A stretch of DNA of 64,000 bases from Mesostigma viride (lineage: Eukaryota > Streptophyta > Mesostigmatophyceae > Mesostigmatales > Mesostigmataceae): positions 1-64,000 of the forward strand of contig RPFO01001415.1 of the NCBI GenBank assembly GCA_009746045.1, in the 5' to 3' direction. Of this stretch, positions 32,480-45,776 are shown one piece after another. Position 1 is the stretch's first letter. Every line of letters starts with the position of its first letter. The notes below the pieces were generated by a model that searched no databases, was not told the DNA's origin, and worked only from the letters and a program-made list of their open reading frames with translations. A program made the position numbers and the translations under genes.

Positions 32480-34790
32480 TACTCAGCAAAGCGCCCCATT
32501 CTCCTTGTGGGGGGGCTTGCCCACAGGGGCTGGCGTGTGGGCCTGGACAATGGTCTGCCACCTCTTCTTGGCCTGCAAAGCTGTCCAAGCAAGAGAGAGG
32601 GAGGAAATGCGATGTTCAAACTGGGCTGGGACCACTAGGTCGGCCAGCGACTGATCTGTACAGTTCATGGCATGCAGGTCTACCAACCCGTCGGGGTATG
32701 TCCTTGGGGCCAGGCCAGGTCAGGATATGCCGCCCCGGCTGGCCAAGCCGCTGGGGGCCAGACAGACCGAGGCATGGTGTCTACCTGACTGGTGCGAGCA
32801 AGATGTCCAGCAAATGCTATCCTACGCTGCCTAATATCTCATCCGTATTGCGGCATACCCTTACACAAAGACTCTAATGACCTATGTGTGGAAAACCCTA
32901 CATTCAGGACCTGTCGGAGCATCCTGTAGACCGTGCCGTCCAGCTGGGTGACCAGCTTGTCTGTGAGCGTCCATGCCTCGGCGCCATAGGTGAGCACTGT
33001 GAGGACCAGGACTGTCCTTGAAGAGCACTAGCTCGCTTGCGGTCCTCGCCCAGGTCCTTCGAGTGCAAGTAGGTTTTGAGCGAGCGGAGCCTGGCCCCGT
33101 CCATGCAGGCCGATGCGGGTGTCCACATCGTCGGCGGTGTCGGGGAGCATGCTCCCCAGCAGCTTGAAGCGATCACGGAAAGGGACCTCCGTCCCATCTA
33201 GCAGCCGCGGCCGTGGCGGGCAACTGGTAGCCCCAATCACCAGCGCCTCGGTTTTGACACTAATCTCCAACCCCGCCGCCCGCGCCTCCAAGCCCAGACA
33301 ATCCAGCCAGGTCTGAATGTTCTCGGGGTGCTCGATGAGGGTGGTATCATCCGCATAAATCAGGTCGGACAGCCGGGATTAACTAGGGCCACCTCCGCCC
33401 TCTTGGCGCTCGTTAAGGATGTCCAAGCCAGGCTCGAGCGGTAAAGCGCACGTGCCTGGCGCCGGCATGACGTGATCCACGACAATAATGAACAGATCTA
33501 TATGGGGGCAGGACAACCTTGCCACACCCCGTGGTGAAGGGGGAATGCACCTGGGGTGGTGCCTTCCGCAGTCCGCACTACTGCATGTGAACCCTCATAC
33601 AACCGGCGAATGGCAGCAATAAATGCTGGTTGCACGCCGTCCATCGGCGATCCAGAGCTAGGATGGCCCAAAGAGCCTCCCAGAAGACCGTGTCGAAAGC
33701 CTTGATTAATTAATTAATAAGCACGTGACTGCGTCACGTGGGTGCCAATACAGAGTAAAGGAACCTTCAACCCTATATACACAGCGAGAAGGAGGGAGGG
33801 CGCCCTAGCTTCTCTCACTGCCGCAAGTGGGCAGGCCGCCCCAGAGCGCTCTCTCCACGGCATGGTGCATCATGCCGGGGCGCAACACTGTGGGTGCAAT
33901 ACAACCAGTGCAATACCATAGGTAGGCTGACGCATAGCTTATGCTACAAATGTTAGGTGGGCTCAAGACGTCGGCTAATTAAGGCGCAAGCTGATGGCCA
34001 CAAGGTGCCAGAGCTGATTGCAGGTACTATAACGCTGTGCGCTAATATCGTTTCAAGTGCTGTAATGCCTAAGCTATCCCATCATCGAGTGCCCCCATCT
34101 AGACAACTAGCTGGAGTGCTCTATCCCGGGGAAGCCCGCGGGGGCTTCCACAGTTTCTTGTTGACATAGAGGTCCGCGCCCCGCCAGTACACTTGGGGCT
34201 TCTCGGGGTTGGTCTTGTGGCGGATGTAGTTGGGCCACTGATCGCGGCAAGCCTTGATGTAGTAAACAAAATGAAGACCAGCGGAAAACCATCAGGGCAA
34301 ATGCGTCACACCTCCTCCACCAGCCGGCACGCGACAAACACAGCCATGACAGTGTTACGGCCACGACGGGAACCCATCTGAGACTCACCCAGGTGTGGGT
34401 CCAGCGCAGCGTGGAGCCTGTGCAGCATCATGCGCATATGAAGACCTTCAGCGCAGCGCTCTAGAGGCAGACACCCCGATAGTTACCGGGGTCGGCAGCA
34501 GAACCCTTCTTGTACGTACAGCATGACTCGGATGGCCGTCTGCCGGCCCGACTCAGCAGGCGGAGGCTCATCAGAGAGCAGAATACAGTTACAGAACGCC
34601 AGCAGAAGCTCCCGAACCGCCAGGTCAGGGGTCTTCAGCAACAGGGGGCGAAAGGTGGTCGGCACTGACCGCCGCGTTGTACCGCAACCGAGAAAGGGCG
34701 TCGTCCGGCCAACTCCTCCAAATTAGTGAAGGGGTGGACGACGTCATTGGTGGCAAGGCAGCGCTCCTTCAAGGCGGGGACTTGGTAGTC
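32480..34790 (-). mobile_element. LINE ORF2 reverse transcriptase relic, interrupted by an insertion
   Basis: Read on the minus strand, 34790-34259 gives an RT N-terminal region (LLLKTPDLAVRELLLAFCN, CAEGLHMRMMLHRLHAAL, QMGSRRGRNTVMAVF). After the insertion at 33707-34258 the sequence resumes with KAFDTVFWEALWAIL and continues through an RT palm region to GTEVPFRDRFKLLGSML, typical of L1/CRE-type LINE ORF2, and a C-terminal region near 32483-32686. Many stops and frame changes make it a relic. Confidence 0.75.
33707..34258 (-). mobile_element. Truncated ORF1-type retroelement inserted in the LINE, with TSD
   Basis: AAGCCTTGAT is present at 33697-33706 and 34249-34258 as a 10-bp target-site duplication. 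Inside, on the minus strand, are the end of an ORF1 (block like YWRGADLYVNKKLW and a stop), a 3' untranslated region and a terminal TTAATTAATTA tail. It is a 5'-truncated retrocopy made by target-primed reverse transcription. Confidence 0.75.
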
Positions 34791-35498
34791 CGCGGCCGAG
34801 GAGGGCGCCGCAGGCGCGGCGGGGGGGCTCGAGCAACACCAAGACGGGCGGCCGTCTCGGGGTGAAGCGGCGGGGGAGGGGGGGGGCGGCGGGCCCCACC
34901 TGTCAAGGAAACATTGTGGGCCAACCAGCGGTCAAGGCTGACCGGCGCCCGTACCCCGTGTGCTCCACCGGGGTGCTGCCGCCGGCCGCCGAGCCGGTCT
35001 ACTGGATATGGCTGTCCAAAACCAGGGCCTGAAGTGAGGATGTTTGGTTATTAGAAATAACTTCACATTCTTGGGGTATTCGCTTGGCTATGGTGACAAA
35101 CAGGCATTTAGCTTATGTCACCTTGGACACAGAGGAATCCAACGCAATCCCACCTGAGGTCTCAGCCAATCAGAACACAGAACAACCGGTAAGGTTCTCG
35201 CTAGATTTGCTGTACACCCCTAACTAAAGAAAGATCCTAACTGACATCAATCAGATTACACATAGATTCCAAGGTACTATCCCGTACCGTCCAGGGCCCA
35301 ACATGTACAAAGGACCATTGAAAGGGTACTCCGCACATAGGTCCCAAAGTCAACTGTCAGGCCAGGAATCATTACACTTTGGCCGTACACAGGACTCAGC
35401 CATTTATACTGAACGCTGAACTTCAACACGTTGTTGTCGGCATTTGCCTTTCTCTCACCCTTTTTTCTTTCTCTCTCACGCTCTGTGGCCATGCTCTC
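34791..35498. other. No gene seen
   Basis: A GC-rich first part may be more of the LINE (it has no clear motif). The part from about 35040 has neither a plausible ORF nor a recognisable repeat. Confidence 0.35.
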
Positions 35499-38400
35499 TC
35501 ACGATCCTGGCCCCGTAAAATAGCTCCTTCGCATAGCTCGCGCGTTAACCTCGCATTCCTGATGCCTGGCCACGCTGGTGCACTCCCCCCCAAGTTGGAA
35601 AATTACTCGGCTGGGCCCCAAGTTGGTCACACAGCCGAAAGCCATGAGCGTGGCCCAATGCTCATCAAACTTGCTGTAGAAGAAGGCATCGCCACCTGAC
35701 ATGGAGGCGGCAGTTGTTTCCCAAAGCGCCTGTCCACGTAGACAGCAAATGTACAGGAGTCGAAGGTACAAGAAGTGAATCAACCAAGGGAGAAAAGACG
35801 AAGTGATGCGCACGATTATTGGCAAATTTTGTTTTGTGATTGAGTCAGGATTACTCACTAGTGACATCACCTGCCTGGAAAAAAAAAAAAGCAGGGTGTA
35901 AGACATGCTGCCCCACGCTCTAACAGCGCTGCCGTATTTTGTGAGCCGCCACTTGGAACTCAAGTGCTGTTCCACAGCCCGCAATTGAGGAAGAAGCATA
36001 GGACTCGCGTTAGTAATCAACAAAGCACAACTATCTACACAAACCATTCTATTGGATTGCTTGAAGAGATGCGCAACAGAAAGATAAAGATAACCATGCC
36101 CTGCCTGCAACCATGGCTCCGGCTTTCCTTTCCCCACCCTGAGCCACGTACAACACCAAAAGCATACCCACTCAACTTAACCAGGCAGCGCTCTTAACCA
36201 GTCAACTGTACAAGCATGCCCCACGGCACCCGCGAACACTCTCAACCAGTCGACCGTACAAGTATGCCCCACGGCACCCGCGAACACACTGGCACAAAAG
36301 ATACAAACTATTTATACATAATAAAATTATATATTTCTTATACAAATATTTTACAACTATGAAGACTAAAGAAATATCATTATTATACAGATGGCACGTG
36401 CACACGCACCTCAACTCGCGTTTATACCATTGCACACGCGCCAGCAGCCGCCGTACCACCTCGTTCTCTTCCCCCTCTCCTCCGTCCTCTGGACCGCTGG
36501 TCTCCCCCAGGTCTTCCCCATCCAGCAACACGACACCGGGACCACTGGCTTGTGTGTCCCCCGATGCAACATTGGGACAGCTGGCACGCGGGGCATTGGA
36601 ACCACTGGCACGTGAATCTTCCAGGGATCGTTGGTATTGCTTTTCTGCCGACCCGCCAGCCCAAGGCTCCTCCCTCTCACTGCCGCTTTGCCATGAAACC
36701 CCTCTACCCACACCCTCTTGCCCACAAGCCCCCGATGGTACGATACTTGCCGTGCCTGCAAGCACGAGACTCGCAGGGGCCGGCACCGGCATGGCCATGG
36801 CATCGTCCGAGTGGCTGTCTCGGCTGCCGCTCGCTGTCCCGTGCCCACCCTGGCCACCCTGGGACGCGCTTGCCCACGCGGAGGCCCCCTCATGGGTGCC
36901 AGCTGTCGAGGGGGCCATCTGGATGGAACTGGACGGAGACGTCTCTGTCTGCGTGGATGCTGCCATTTGGCATCTGCCAGCAGAGGGCGACATGATACCA
37001 CCGTGGCCCCCTCCCTTCTCTCCACCCTCTCCCACAGGCAAGGTCCCGGGCATGCTTGCCTCAGCATGGTACCCCGCTGGCACGTCTGCCTGGGCATGGT
37101 TCCCGCGAACTATGGGATCAAACCCCATTGTATGGGATGCTGCCGCCCTGCCCAGTCCCATAGACACCTCCGCCTCCGCACGCACAAACCCCAGCCCCCT
37201 TTCGGTGACAGGGGCCCCTGCTGACCCGAATCCTGAGGCCATGAAACTCGAGGCATGGGCATCGTCGGTGCCGCCCGTGCTGATACCAAGGCCGTGGTCC
37301 GTTCCCCTCCCTGGGATGACACCGAGGCCAGCGCTGCCAGCTGTCGCATCTGGTTCCCCATGGTCAGCCGCTCGCGCTATCGATGGTGAAAAAGCGAGCC
37401 CCGCCAGCTCAGCAGCTTGCACTAATGGCTTGGCATCCCCCTCATCCTCGCTGGTGTAGTCCTTGCCATCATGCGAGTGCGAGTGGCCATTGATACGCTC
37501 CCAACGCCATGTGGATTGGGTACTGGAATACGTGAACTTGCTGTGGATTTCCTCCGCATCCCAAGCACTACTCGTTCCTTCCCTCCTACGCCCTCGATTC
37601 CTTTCCACTGCCACCTCCTCTGGTTCTCCCTCCTCCTCAGCACCACTTTCATCATGTGCGGCTGAGCTCGCATGCCGTCCGCCGGCCCCTGGAGACTCTG
37701 GGAAGGAACCGGGTGAGTGGGGAGGCACACCAAACCCATCATCACCGGGGTCCTCTTTAGGCGCGCCGATTTTGTTGCTGCCATCGCCCGTGTCCTGTTC
37801 TGATGCGCCTCCAGCACCACCGGGGCCATGAATGCCGGCGGGATGGCGCGGGACAGGGTGATCATCACCACAAAGGTCAGCAACCCTGCCACACCCAGGT
37901 GTCCCCCGAGATGAACAGTTGTCTGATCCAGGGTCTTTGGTGGGCCTGGCTGCTGCATGGTGGCCAGAACCCCCGGCGCTGTTTTCCTGCCACCGTACCC
38001 CAGGCACGTGCACCGCATGCGCAGAGCCCCCTACCGCGGCGTCTCTCTCCCGACTGGGTCCGCGGACCCCGCTGCCCTGCACGCCTGATGGGTAGCCAGG
38101 AGGTGGCACACATACGACAAGAGAAGAGGGGGGGTGCCTCATGGGGGGCCAGATGAGAAAACCTCCCTTGGGCCGCAAGGCTCCAAGCATCTCGGCTATA
38201 GTGAGGATAGCTACGGGTGCATAGACAAACAACAAGACAGAAGGTTCATGGGCCGCAAGGCTCCAAGCATCTCGGCTATAGTGAGGATAGCTACGGGTGC
38301 ATAGACAAACAACAAGACAGAAGGTTCATGGGCCGCAAGGCTCCAAGCATCTCGGCTATAGTGAGGATAGCTACGGGTGCATGGACAAACAACAAGACAG

Positions 38401-41400
38401 AAGATTCATGGGCCGCAAGGCTCCAAGCATCTCGGCTATAGTGAGGATAGCTACGGGTGCATGGACAAACAACAAGACAGAAGGTTCATGGGCCGCAAGG
38501 CTCCAAGCATCTCGGCTACAGTGAGGATAGCTACGGGTGCATGGACAAACAACAAGACAGAAGATTCATGGGCCGCAAGGCTCCAAGCATCTCGGCTATA
38601 GTGAGGATAGCTACGGGTGCATGGACAAACAACAAGACAGAAGGTTCATGGGCCGCAAGGCTCCAAGCATCTCGGCTATAGTGAGGATAGCTACGGGTGC
38701 ATGGACAAACAACAAGACAGAAGGTTCATGGGCCGCAAGGCTCCAAGCATCTCGGCTATAGTGAGGATAGCTACGGGTGCATAGACAAACAACAAGACAG
38801 AAGGTTCATGGGCCGCAAGGCTCCAAGCATCTCGGCTATAGTGAGGATAGCTACGGGTGCATGGACAAACAACAAGACAGAAGATTCATGGGCCGCAAGG
38901 CTCCAAGCATCTCGGCTATAGTGAGGATAGCTACGGGTGCATGGACAAACAACAAGACAGAAGGTTCATGGGCCGCAAGGCTCCAAGCATCTCGGCTATA
39001 GTGAGGATGGCTACGGGTGCATGGACAAACAACAAGAAAGAAGGTTCATGCGCCGCAAGGCTCCAAGCATCTCGGCTATAGTGAGGATAGCTACGGGTGC
39101 ATGGACAAACAACAAGACAGAAGATTCATGGGCCGCAAGGCTCCAAGCATCTCGGCTATAGTGAGGATAGCTACGGGTGCATGGACAAAGATTCAAGATA
39201 TGTGGCCTAGCTCCCTTGGCGGCCAGGATGGAAGACAGCCGCTAGCATTACACAGGGAAAGTGCAGAGCACGGTAGCTTGTCTGTGTGTAGCCTACTATA
39301 GCAGGGCAACACAAGGTAACACACAGAAAAGCACAACTCAACTCTAAAACGTAGTGGACGAGTTGCTGAGCTTGGCCACACAAAAGCACCAGCAGGCAAG
39401 GCCAATTACGATGGAAAACACACGCTTGGCATTACGTATTGTCACCACAGCCACGTGGCGGTCCACCCAGCACTGTCTCAATGCACATTTTGTTAGCCCC
39501 ACTTGCAAGAGCTCGAAGGTAGGCACACATGTCAATCTAACATGTCTGCAACACATCCCTGTCTTAAAAAAGAACTGCGTGCTCTGCCCTTGCAGCAGGG
39601 ATGACCTTGCACTGACCTTGCACTTTTTCTTCCTCTAATGGAGCATAACCTACCTGGAACATGCGACCCCGTCGAGCAGGCGTCTACGTCATCGTCCGAG
39701 AAGAGAGCTGCCGCAATCGCCTGCAGCCATGAGGATATGAAAAACAAAAAAGCGAAACGACCGTACATACAGAAGCTACCTATGGACAAATGAGTATCCA
39801 GCTGTGCTGAATATTTAGTAAATCTGTAACGGCCCGTTCGGGCACAAAGTCCAAGGGCACACAGGGGTCCCTGAGAGCTTGATAGAGGCAGCCCAGTGAA
39901 CAGGTAGCCAAAGGCGGTGCAAACTGGGTAAAAGAAAAGGCGACCACGTGCCCATGAACCTGCGCAGGTTGCGCGCCTGCCATGCTGTACAGTGGATGAC
40001 TTAGCAAGGCATGGATGCACTACGTTTGCCAAGTCCACCATGACACTCGTACGTGCGCAGGGTAGGGAACGCCAAGCTATACTGACGCAGGTAAACCTTA
40101 CAACAGCCTTGCCGTAGTACGTCCCTAGAAATTATAGAGTAGCTTGTACGTCATACTGCACATGGAGATACCATCAACTACTGCTTCACGAGGTGTGTTG
40201 GGGGGTGGGGGGGTCACCCAAAAAGCAAAGGTGACCTGACCCCTGCAAGTATGTTCCCCCCCCCTTCCCCCCCAATCATGCACCATGTCCTGACCCCATT
40301 GACTCCCCAGACGGGTGACCAGGTACAAACATCACAAGCGCCACGAGCCTGGCCCGACTCCAATTACATTATATATGCTGGCATTGCAAATAAACTGATG
40401 ATGGCATCGCAAACTAAATCGTATCTTGGACATCCCCCTCTAAACACATAGACAAACACAAGCTTTCTCTTACTACTTCGAGATTAAAACAAGTTCTTTC
40501 TTATGACTGTTAGTTAACCAATTGAACCTCTCTTTGCTACGACAAAGATGCCTAGGTACACCGCCACCACAAACGAGTATGCCTAGCTGAGCATTAGACA
40601 CGTATCTTACCCCATCCAGTAGAGATGCCACCACAGGCGACAGCGCCATTGGGCTGCCTGCCTTGTTCCGACTGCCATTACCAGCCATAGCCCCAGGCAG
40701 TCCTTCCACGCCACATGGACTGGAATGTTGTCCTGGCTGCTGTGTCCCAAGCAATGCCACACCGCTGTCCGTTTGGCTGCTGTCGCCCATGTCATGGATG
40801 TCGCCAACCCTGTGAGAGTTACCGGTACCACCACCACCACCACCGCCACCACCACCACCATTGCTCTCCTGATTATCCTCAGGAAGTTTCCTTGCATCCA
40901 CTTCCGCATCCGTCCATGGACGTACCCGCAACGCTTGCCCAATGTCGCCCCGCACCACTTGCCCTTCATCATTGTGCTCGTCACCCCGAGTGCACATGCG
41001 GGCAGCCGTCTCCACGTCTTCTGGCAGTGACACCACCTCGGGACCCCCACCTGGCCATCGCTCAACAATTGACGCACCCACAAGGCTGCCTTGGGCACCA
41101 GAAGCATTACATTCCCTTTCCACTTCCTCAAGCCCCTCCTCCCCGCATTCCCCCTTTCCCCCTACAACTGACGAATCTGAGCTCTCACCACGGGTGGTCA
41201 CCTTTGCAGAGCCTAGCCCCCTTTCCCCTTGCCCTACCCATTCTCGTTCCCCTTCGCTTTCCCCTTCCCTGTCCCCTGCCTCACGAGTAGTGCAGTCATC
41301 GCCCCCACCACCACCACACTGTCTTCTGGCCTCTGCAACAGGAGACCTCCTCTCGGCCCTCCGTTCGACCTCACCCGTGACGGTGCCCGCGAGAGGGATG

Positions 41401-44400
41401 CCAGAAGGGATGCCAGCACTCTCACTCGCCAGGGCGTCCGCCCGTGTGCCAGCAGGAGCTCCAACACCCGCCATTGCCCCTGCCAGTGCATCTGCCATAA
41501 AAGCAGGAGTACGTGAGGGAACACTTCCACCCGTCACGGCGGCCGCTTGAGAGGAACCATCCGCTGGGAAGGATCCAACGCCCTCCCCCGGCACAGGAGA
41601 TGAAAACCTATCTGACAGTTTGGGCAACAAAGAAGCGTGTCTGTTTGGCACTTTAGTACCGCCCCCGTAAGTGACCATAGGATATGTGTCCATGCAAGCC
41701 AAGGGATCGCTGCTTTCACGCCCACCTGGCGCTTCCCCATCATCCGCCCAATCACGCTCGACCAACCGCGGTCCAACCATGCTGATGCTGGCATTCGCAA
41801 CCAACACCTCCACCTGCAACGCGGCAGCAGTAGCGGGTCCCCCTCTCCCTGGCTCCCCCGCATCTGTATTATTCCTGTCCATTGTTGACTGAAGAAGGGA
41901 TGGCGTTGCGGACAGGAGCCCTCTCCCTGGCTCTGCGACGGTTGTTGTCGACAGCAGAACCGATGGCGGCATCTCGGGCAAGGTCAGCTTGGGGCAGGCA
42001 CGAGCCGTGCCGTCCTGTTGCCTGCCGCCGGCTGGTGCCGTGAGAACCTCCAGAACAATGTCCGAGGGTAAAGGACCAGCAGCACCACCGCCACCACTAG
42101 CAGCAGCAGCAGCACCTCCAGCAGCAGCAGCACCAGCAGCCGTTGATGATGATAATGACAATAGTGATGATGATGCGATTGCTCCGACACCCTGACCCTG
42201 GTCACCACCCACGGCTGCGCCAGGCCACCCACCGCCTCCACATGCATAGCTGGTACGCCCCCCTGCGTAACCTGGGGGGCCACTCCCCAGGGGGCCTTCC
42301 CCCGCACAAAAATGGGTCGCCTCACGGCCGTTCGCCATGATCGCTTCCGGTTCGCTGTCATACGCCACTCTAAAACCGGCACTCAGAATGCCTGCGCTGA
42401 CGTCATCAATAGGCGGGTGCCCCCCAGCCCTTCCCGGGGCTGATTGGCCCCCAGGGGCCAACATGGCTTCCGCCGCCCGCCGCCGTCGCCATTGCTCCAA
42501 GATATCCTCCTCATCCAATACAAGGGGGGACGTCAAGGGGTCCCCACACGTAGTGGCATCATCGTGATTGAAAACAGCGTCGCTGCCTGCAAGCTCCAAA
42601 CCCCAGGTGTCCCATCTGCGCTGAGGACCGCCGGGGGTATCGGTAAGGGTAAAATAGCCAGGGGGCCCAGCCACTGGGGCACTTTCAGTGCCACGGAAAT
42701 GCACTCCTGTAGATGTGTAAGGCCGCGTTTCTTCCCCACCACCCAAGCGGTCTGCACGGCTACCCCAGGTAGGGGCGTCCGGCATCATCCGCCCCCCCGG
42801 CATGTGCCCCCCGCATTCCCCAGGGCGGGAGGTTGTCGCTGGCCATGGGACGCCAGCATAAAGCCCTGCCGCATCCCCATGTGCTAGCCTGTCTGCGACA
42901 CCTGGCGCGACACCAGCGGTTGGAGCAAAGGCGCTGACTGGCCGCTGCCTGTCACCGGAGCGTGGCATGTCCTCATAATGCTGATGCAGATTGCGCATGG
43001 GCGCGGCGACAACCCCATCAAAGCCCGGTCGATTGGGCACGGCCGCACCAAACTGTCGCGAACCGTGCCGCTTGCTAGCATTATGGCGCTCATCCTCCAT
43101 CCACAAGCCAGCAGGCTCTCCCCAAGCCTCGCTATCCCCCATGGCCTCCCCCCCGGCCCCAGGACCCCAGGGATGTGGATAACCACCCTGAGAACCAGGG
43201 CCCCATGGCTTGCTGCGAGACAGAACAGGGCGAGGATTCCGCCCATCATCCATGCCTAGACCACCACCCATGACACTGATGGCATCGTAATCATTCGGCC
43301 ACCCTGGTGCGCCATCACGCTGGTAATAGCTGCTGGTCCGTGCATAGGCATCTACGACCTCCACCGCACCCCGCCCCCACCAATACCCCGCGTTCTTTGC
43401 CCTGTATACGTCACCCCCCTCATCATACCCACCCAGCTCAAAGGGGCCACCCTGGAAACCCACTGGCTCTCCATCTGGCCAAGCATGCTCGCCGGATGGG
43501 CCGTCTGGCATGCGGGCACCAGTGCCGCCTGCCGTGTAGCCGGCCCGCCGGTCCGCCCCATCAACCCAGCGGGGCCCGTGGGGGGGACCCTGGGCGGGCC
43601 TGCTTCCCCGCAACCAACCGCCGTCATCGCCCCTGAGGACACTGGTACCGGGCGTGCCATTAGCAGTAAGGTTCCTGCTTCCAAAGGTGGGTCGCCTCTG
43701 CTGCTGCTGCTGCGCCGGCGGCTGATGATGATCCGAATCATCCCCAAGCCACTGTGGTTGTTGCCGCGGTTGCTGCCACTGTGGCTTCGGTTGCTGGCTA
43801 CGATGGTGGCGTGACGGACACAGGCTGCCAGCGGGCGGTTGGGGTGCATCTACGGGCAGCGGCTGCACCTCTGGGGGTTCCTCGCGGAAACGACGCACCA
43901 TATCGCGTAAGGAGCCCCTGGCAGGGGCAGGGGCCCTGAGCGGCAAGGAGGCAGCAAGGCAGATTCGACGAAAAAGAAGCAGCAAGAACAAGGCGACAAG
44001 GAAGAGGCGACAAGGAAAACCAGGCCCACACGCAAACACACGCAGGTGGTGAGCGATGTAGCAAGCATGACCAACGGGTATAAGAACCGGCTCCACTGCG
44101 CTTGTGCCTAATGCAAGGAATGCACGAAATGGAGCAGGAATGCAGGCGGCAGAACCAACAAACTTATACTAGCCTCGGCCTCAGTAACCCCACAAACTTA
44201 TACTAGGGACGCAGACTGGGTTCAGATGGCTTGTAGTAGAAGTATAGCTCAGGCCTGCCTTTAAACTAGCCGACGCAGAGGGCATGCTGATGGCTAAGTA
44301 AGGTGCCTTCACCCAAGAACCGCCGCTGTAGAGATTTGTCCACTACCAAGTAATGTGACCAGGAGCACGGGTCGCATGCCATAAGATAGCAGCACTTCCA

Positions 44401-45776
44401 CCATGGTGGAGGAAAAAAAGTATTAACTAGGCGTGCTAGCTATCCGTAGCCTTCACGGGCATAGTGAAAAAAGATCTTGGCTCACCCTCGTGCAGCTTTG
44501 CCAACAATTTAGTGTGCCTGTGCCGGCCTGTATTGGTGACTATACCGGCCTACACTGGCCTGTATTGATGATTGGATGAGTGCCTGCACTCGATGGTAGT
44601 CGTGCCTATGCCAAGGCAATCTCCCCGACACCGGGGGGCTCGGTGGCAACGCTGCCATGGGTGGGTAGCTGGGAAAAACAGGCCTATTGCCGAACTACTA
44701 GCATGAAGGAAGCCTATTGCCTAACTAGTGGATACTTGCTGCGGTCGGGGAGGAATAAGACCAGAGACACCCCTGGGAGCAACTGCCAAGCCTACACTCA
44801 GACAGTGATATAAAGGCATGCTAAGTTGTATGAGGAAACAGTGAAGGCACCATGTGATGTAACCGACAAAACAGCAAAGGTGGTAGGGGAGTATAACCAA
44901 GTTACCAATTGCATAGAACATTCCATGGGTGCAAGGGCCTCTTTGGATGCTCAAAGCGCTTTCGGAGCCCTTCATGCCGGCCAGGTTCGCTCGATAGGCA
45001 AGAACCTGATAGGTGCACTGGCTGATGAACACAGGGCAAGCATCAAGCAGGCTAGGGGAGGTACTGTGGGCAGGGAACGGACTCCGCGGTGTAGGCAGGA
45101 GCCAAACTGGGGGTGGTCTTGAGATAATGTTGGCTGGGGGTCGAGCGAGAGCCATAATGCTAACAGAACCTTGCACAAAAATAAGAAGAGTTTTTGGCAA
45201 GGGAAGGTAGCAGGATATACCAGGGCGTGGGATGATTGGTCTGAATATGCGAATCGAACTGAGGAGGGAAATCGGCCAAGCTGCCTGATTATTTTTGAGA
45301 ATATCATCAGCCTGGGACTTTGAAAACTGGGGCTGATATACTGGGAGCAGCTTCTCGGAAACAGTCACTACGAGGAATTCCGCGCAAGAAAATGAAATAT
45401 ACCTCGTGTCCGCCTCATTCAACACGCTCGGCGGGACTTCGCCAGCGTAATTGAGCTTGCGGATAACGAGGTCGGTACTGTCGGACCGGTCACTCGACGA
45501 TCGTGACGTGTCGGACGCCTGCGGCGTTGGAGGTCTGTGGCGGACGTCTGTGTCGGACGTCTGCGACGTCTCAGCTGGGCTTTTCGACGACGCTGCTCCG
45601 GCAGGCGGCGTTTCATCGGCCGCGTTAGCAGCGCCAGTAACAGCAGCAGTTGCCAAAGGTTTAGCACTGACGGCTTGAACTTTCTGACTTGTGGCAATTT
45701 GCCAGTGACGTGCAGTAGGCGGGCCGGGCGACCAGCCAACCGGGGACGTTGCGGTAACCCACCCGGTTCTCGCCAT
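35499..45776 (-). CDS. Large low-complexity protein of unknown function, multi-exon gene model (~1,889 aa)
   Basis: Proposed exons, minus strand: 45776-45403, 43917-40611, 39720-39654, 38084-36410, 35874-35859 and 35729-35499. All have GT/AG borders, every phase matches, and the total is 1,890 codons including stop. The last two exons, one only 16 bases, are the least certain. A start at 45863 is also possible. The first exon is Ala/Ser/Thr-rich and then reads LVIRKLNYAGEVPP. Joined to exon 2 it gives T-R-G-S-L-R-D-M-V-R-R-F-R-E-E-P-P, recalling short V-x-R-F-R-x-x-P-P motifs of some Pro/Ser-rich ciliary or centrosomal proteins; that link is weak. The remainder is rich in Gly, Ala, Pro and Gln. 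Exon 38084-36410 ends with a helical, basic ENEVVRRLLARVQWYKREL. No catalytic domain was recognised. The gene is divergent from the solanesyl diphosphate synthase gene. Confidence 0.55.
36196..36288. repeat. Two tandem ~48-bp units
   Basis: Two copies beginning AACCAGTC and ending GCGAACAC lie in tandem in the intron between proposed exons 4 and 5 of the minus-strand gene. Confidence 0.85.
38170..39196. repeat. 80-bp satellite, about 13 units
   Basis: Units starting GGCCGCAAGGCTCC repeat every 80 bases with only one to three changes per unit (for example ATAGACAAAC/ATGGACAAAC and AGGTTCAT/AGATTCAT). 80 is not a multiple of three, and the short ORFs it generates on both strands are artefacts. 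It lies in the intron 38085-39653 of the minus-strand gene. Confidence 0.97.

Noticed and set aside
38170-39196. Array reminiscent of a CRISPR or of repeated small genes
   Set aside because: Units are nearly identical over the full 80 bases with no unique spacers; the ~74-aa ORFs arise from frame rotation of an 80-bp unit. It is a satellite.
44826-45122. 98-aa plus-strand ORF with protein-like composition
   Set aside because: It lies in the proposed intron of the minus-strand gene, has no recognisable motif and no second supporting feature.
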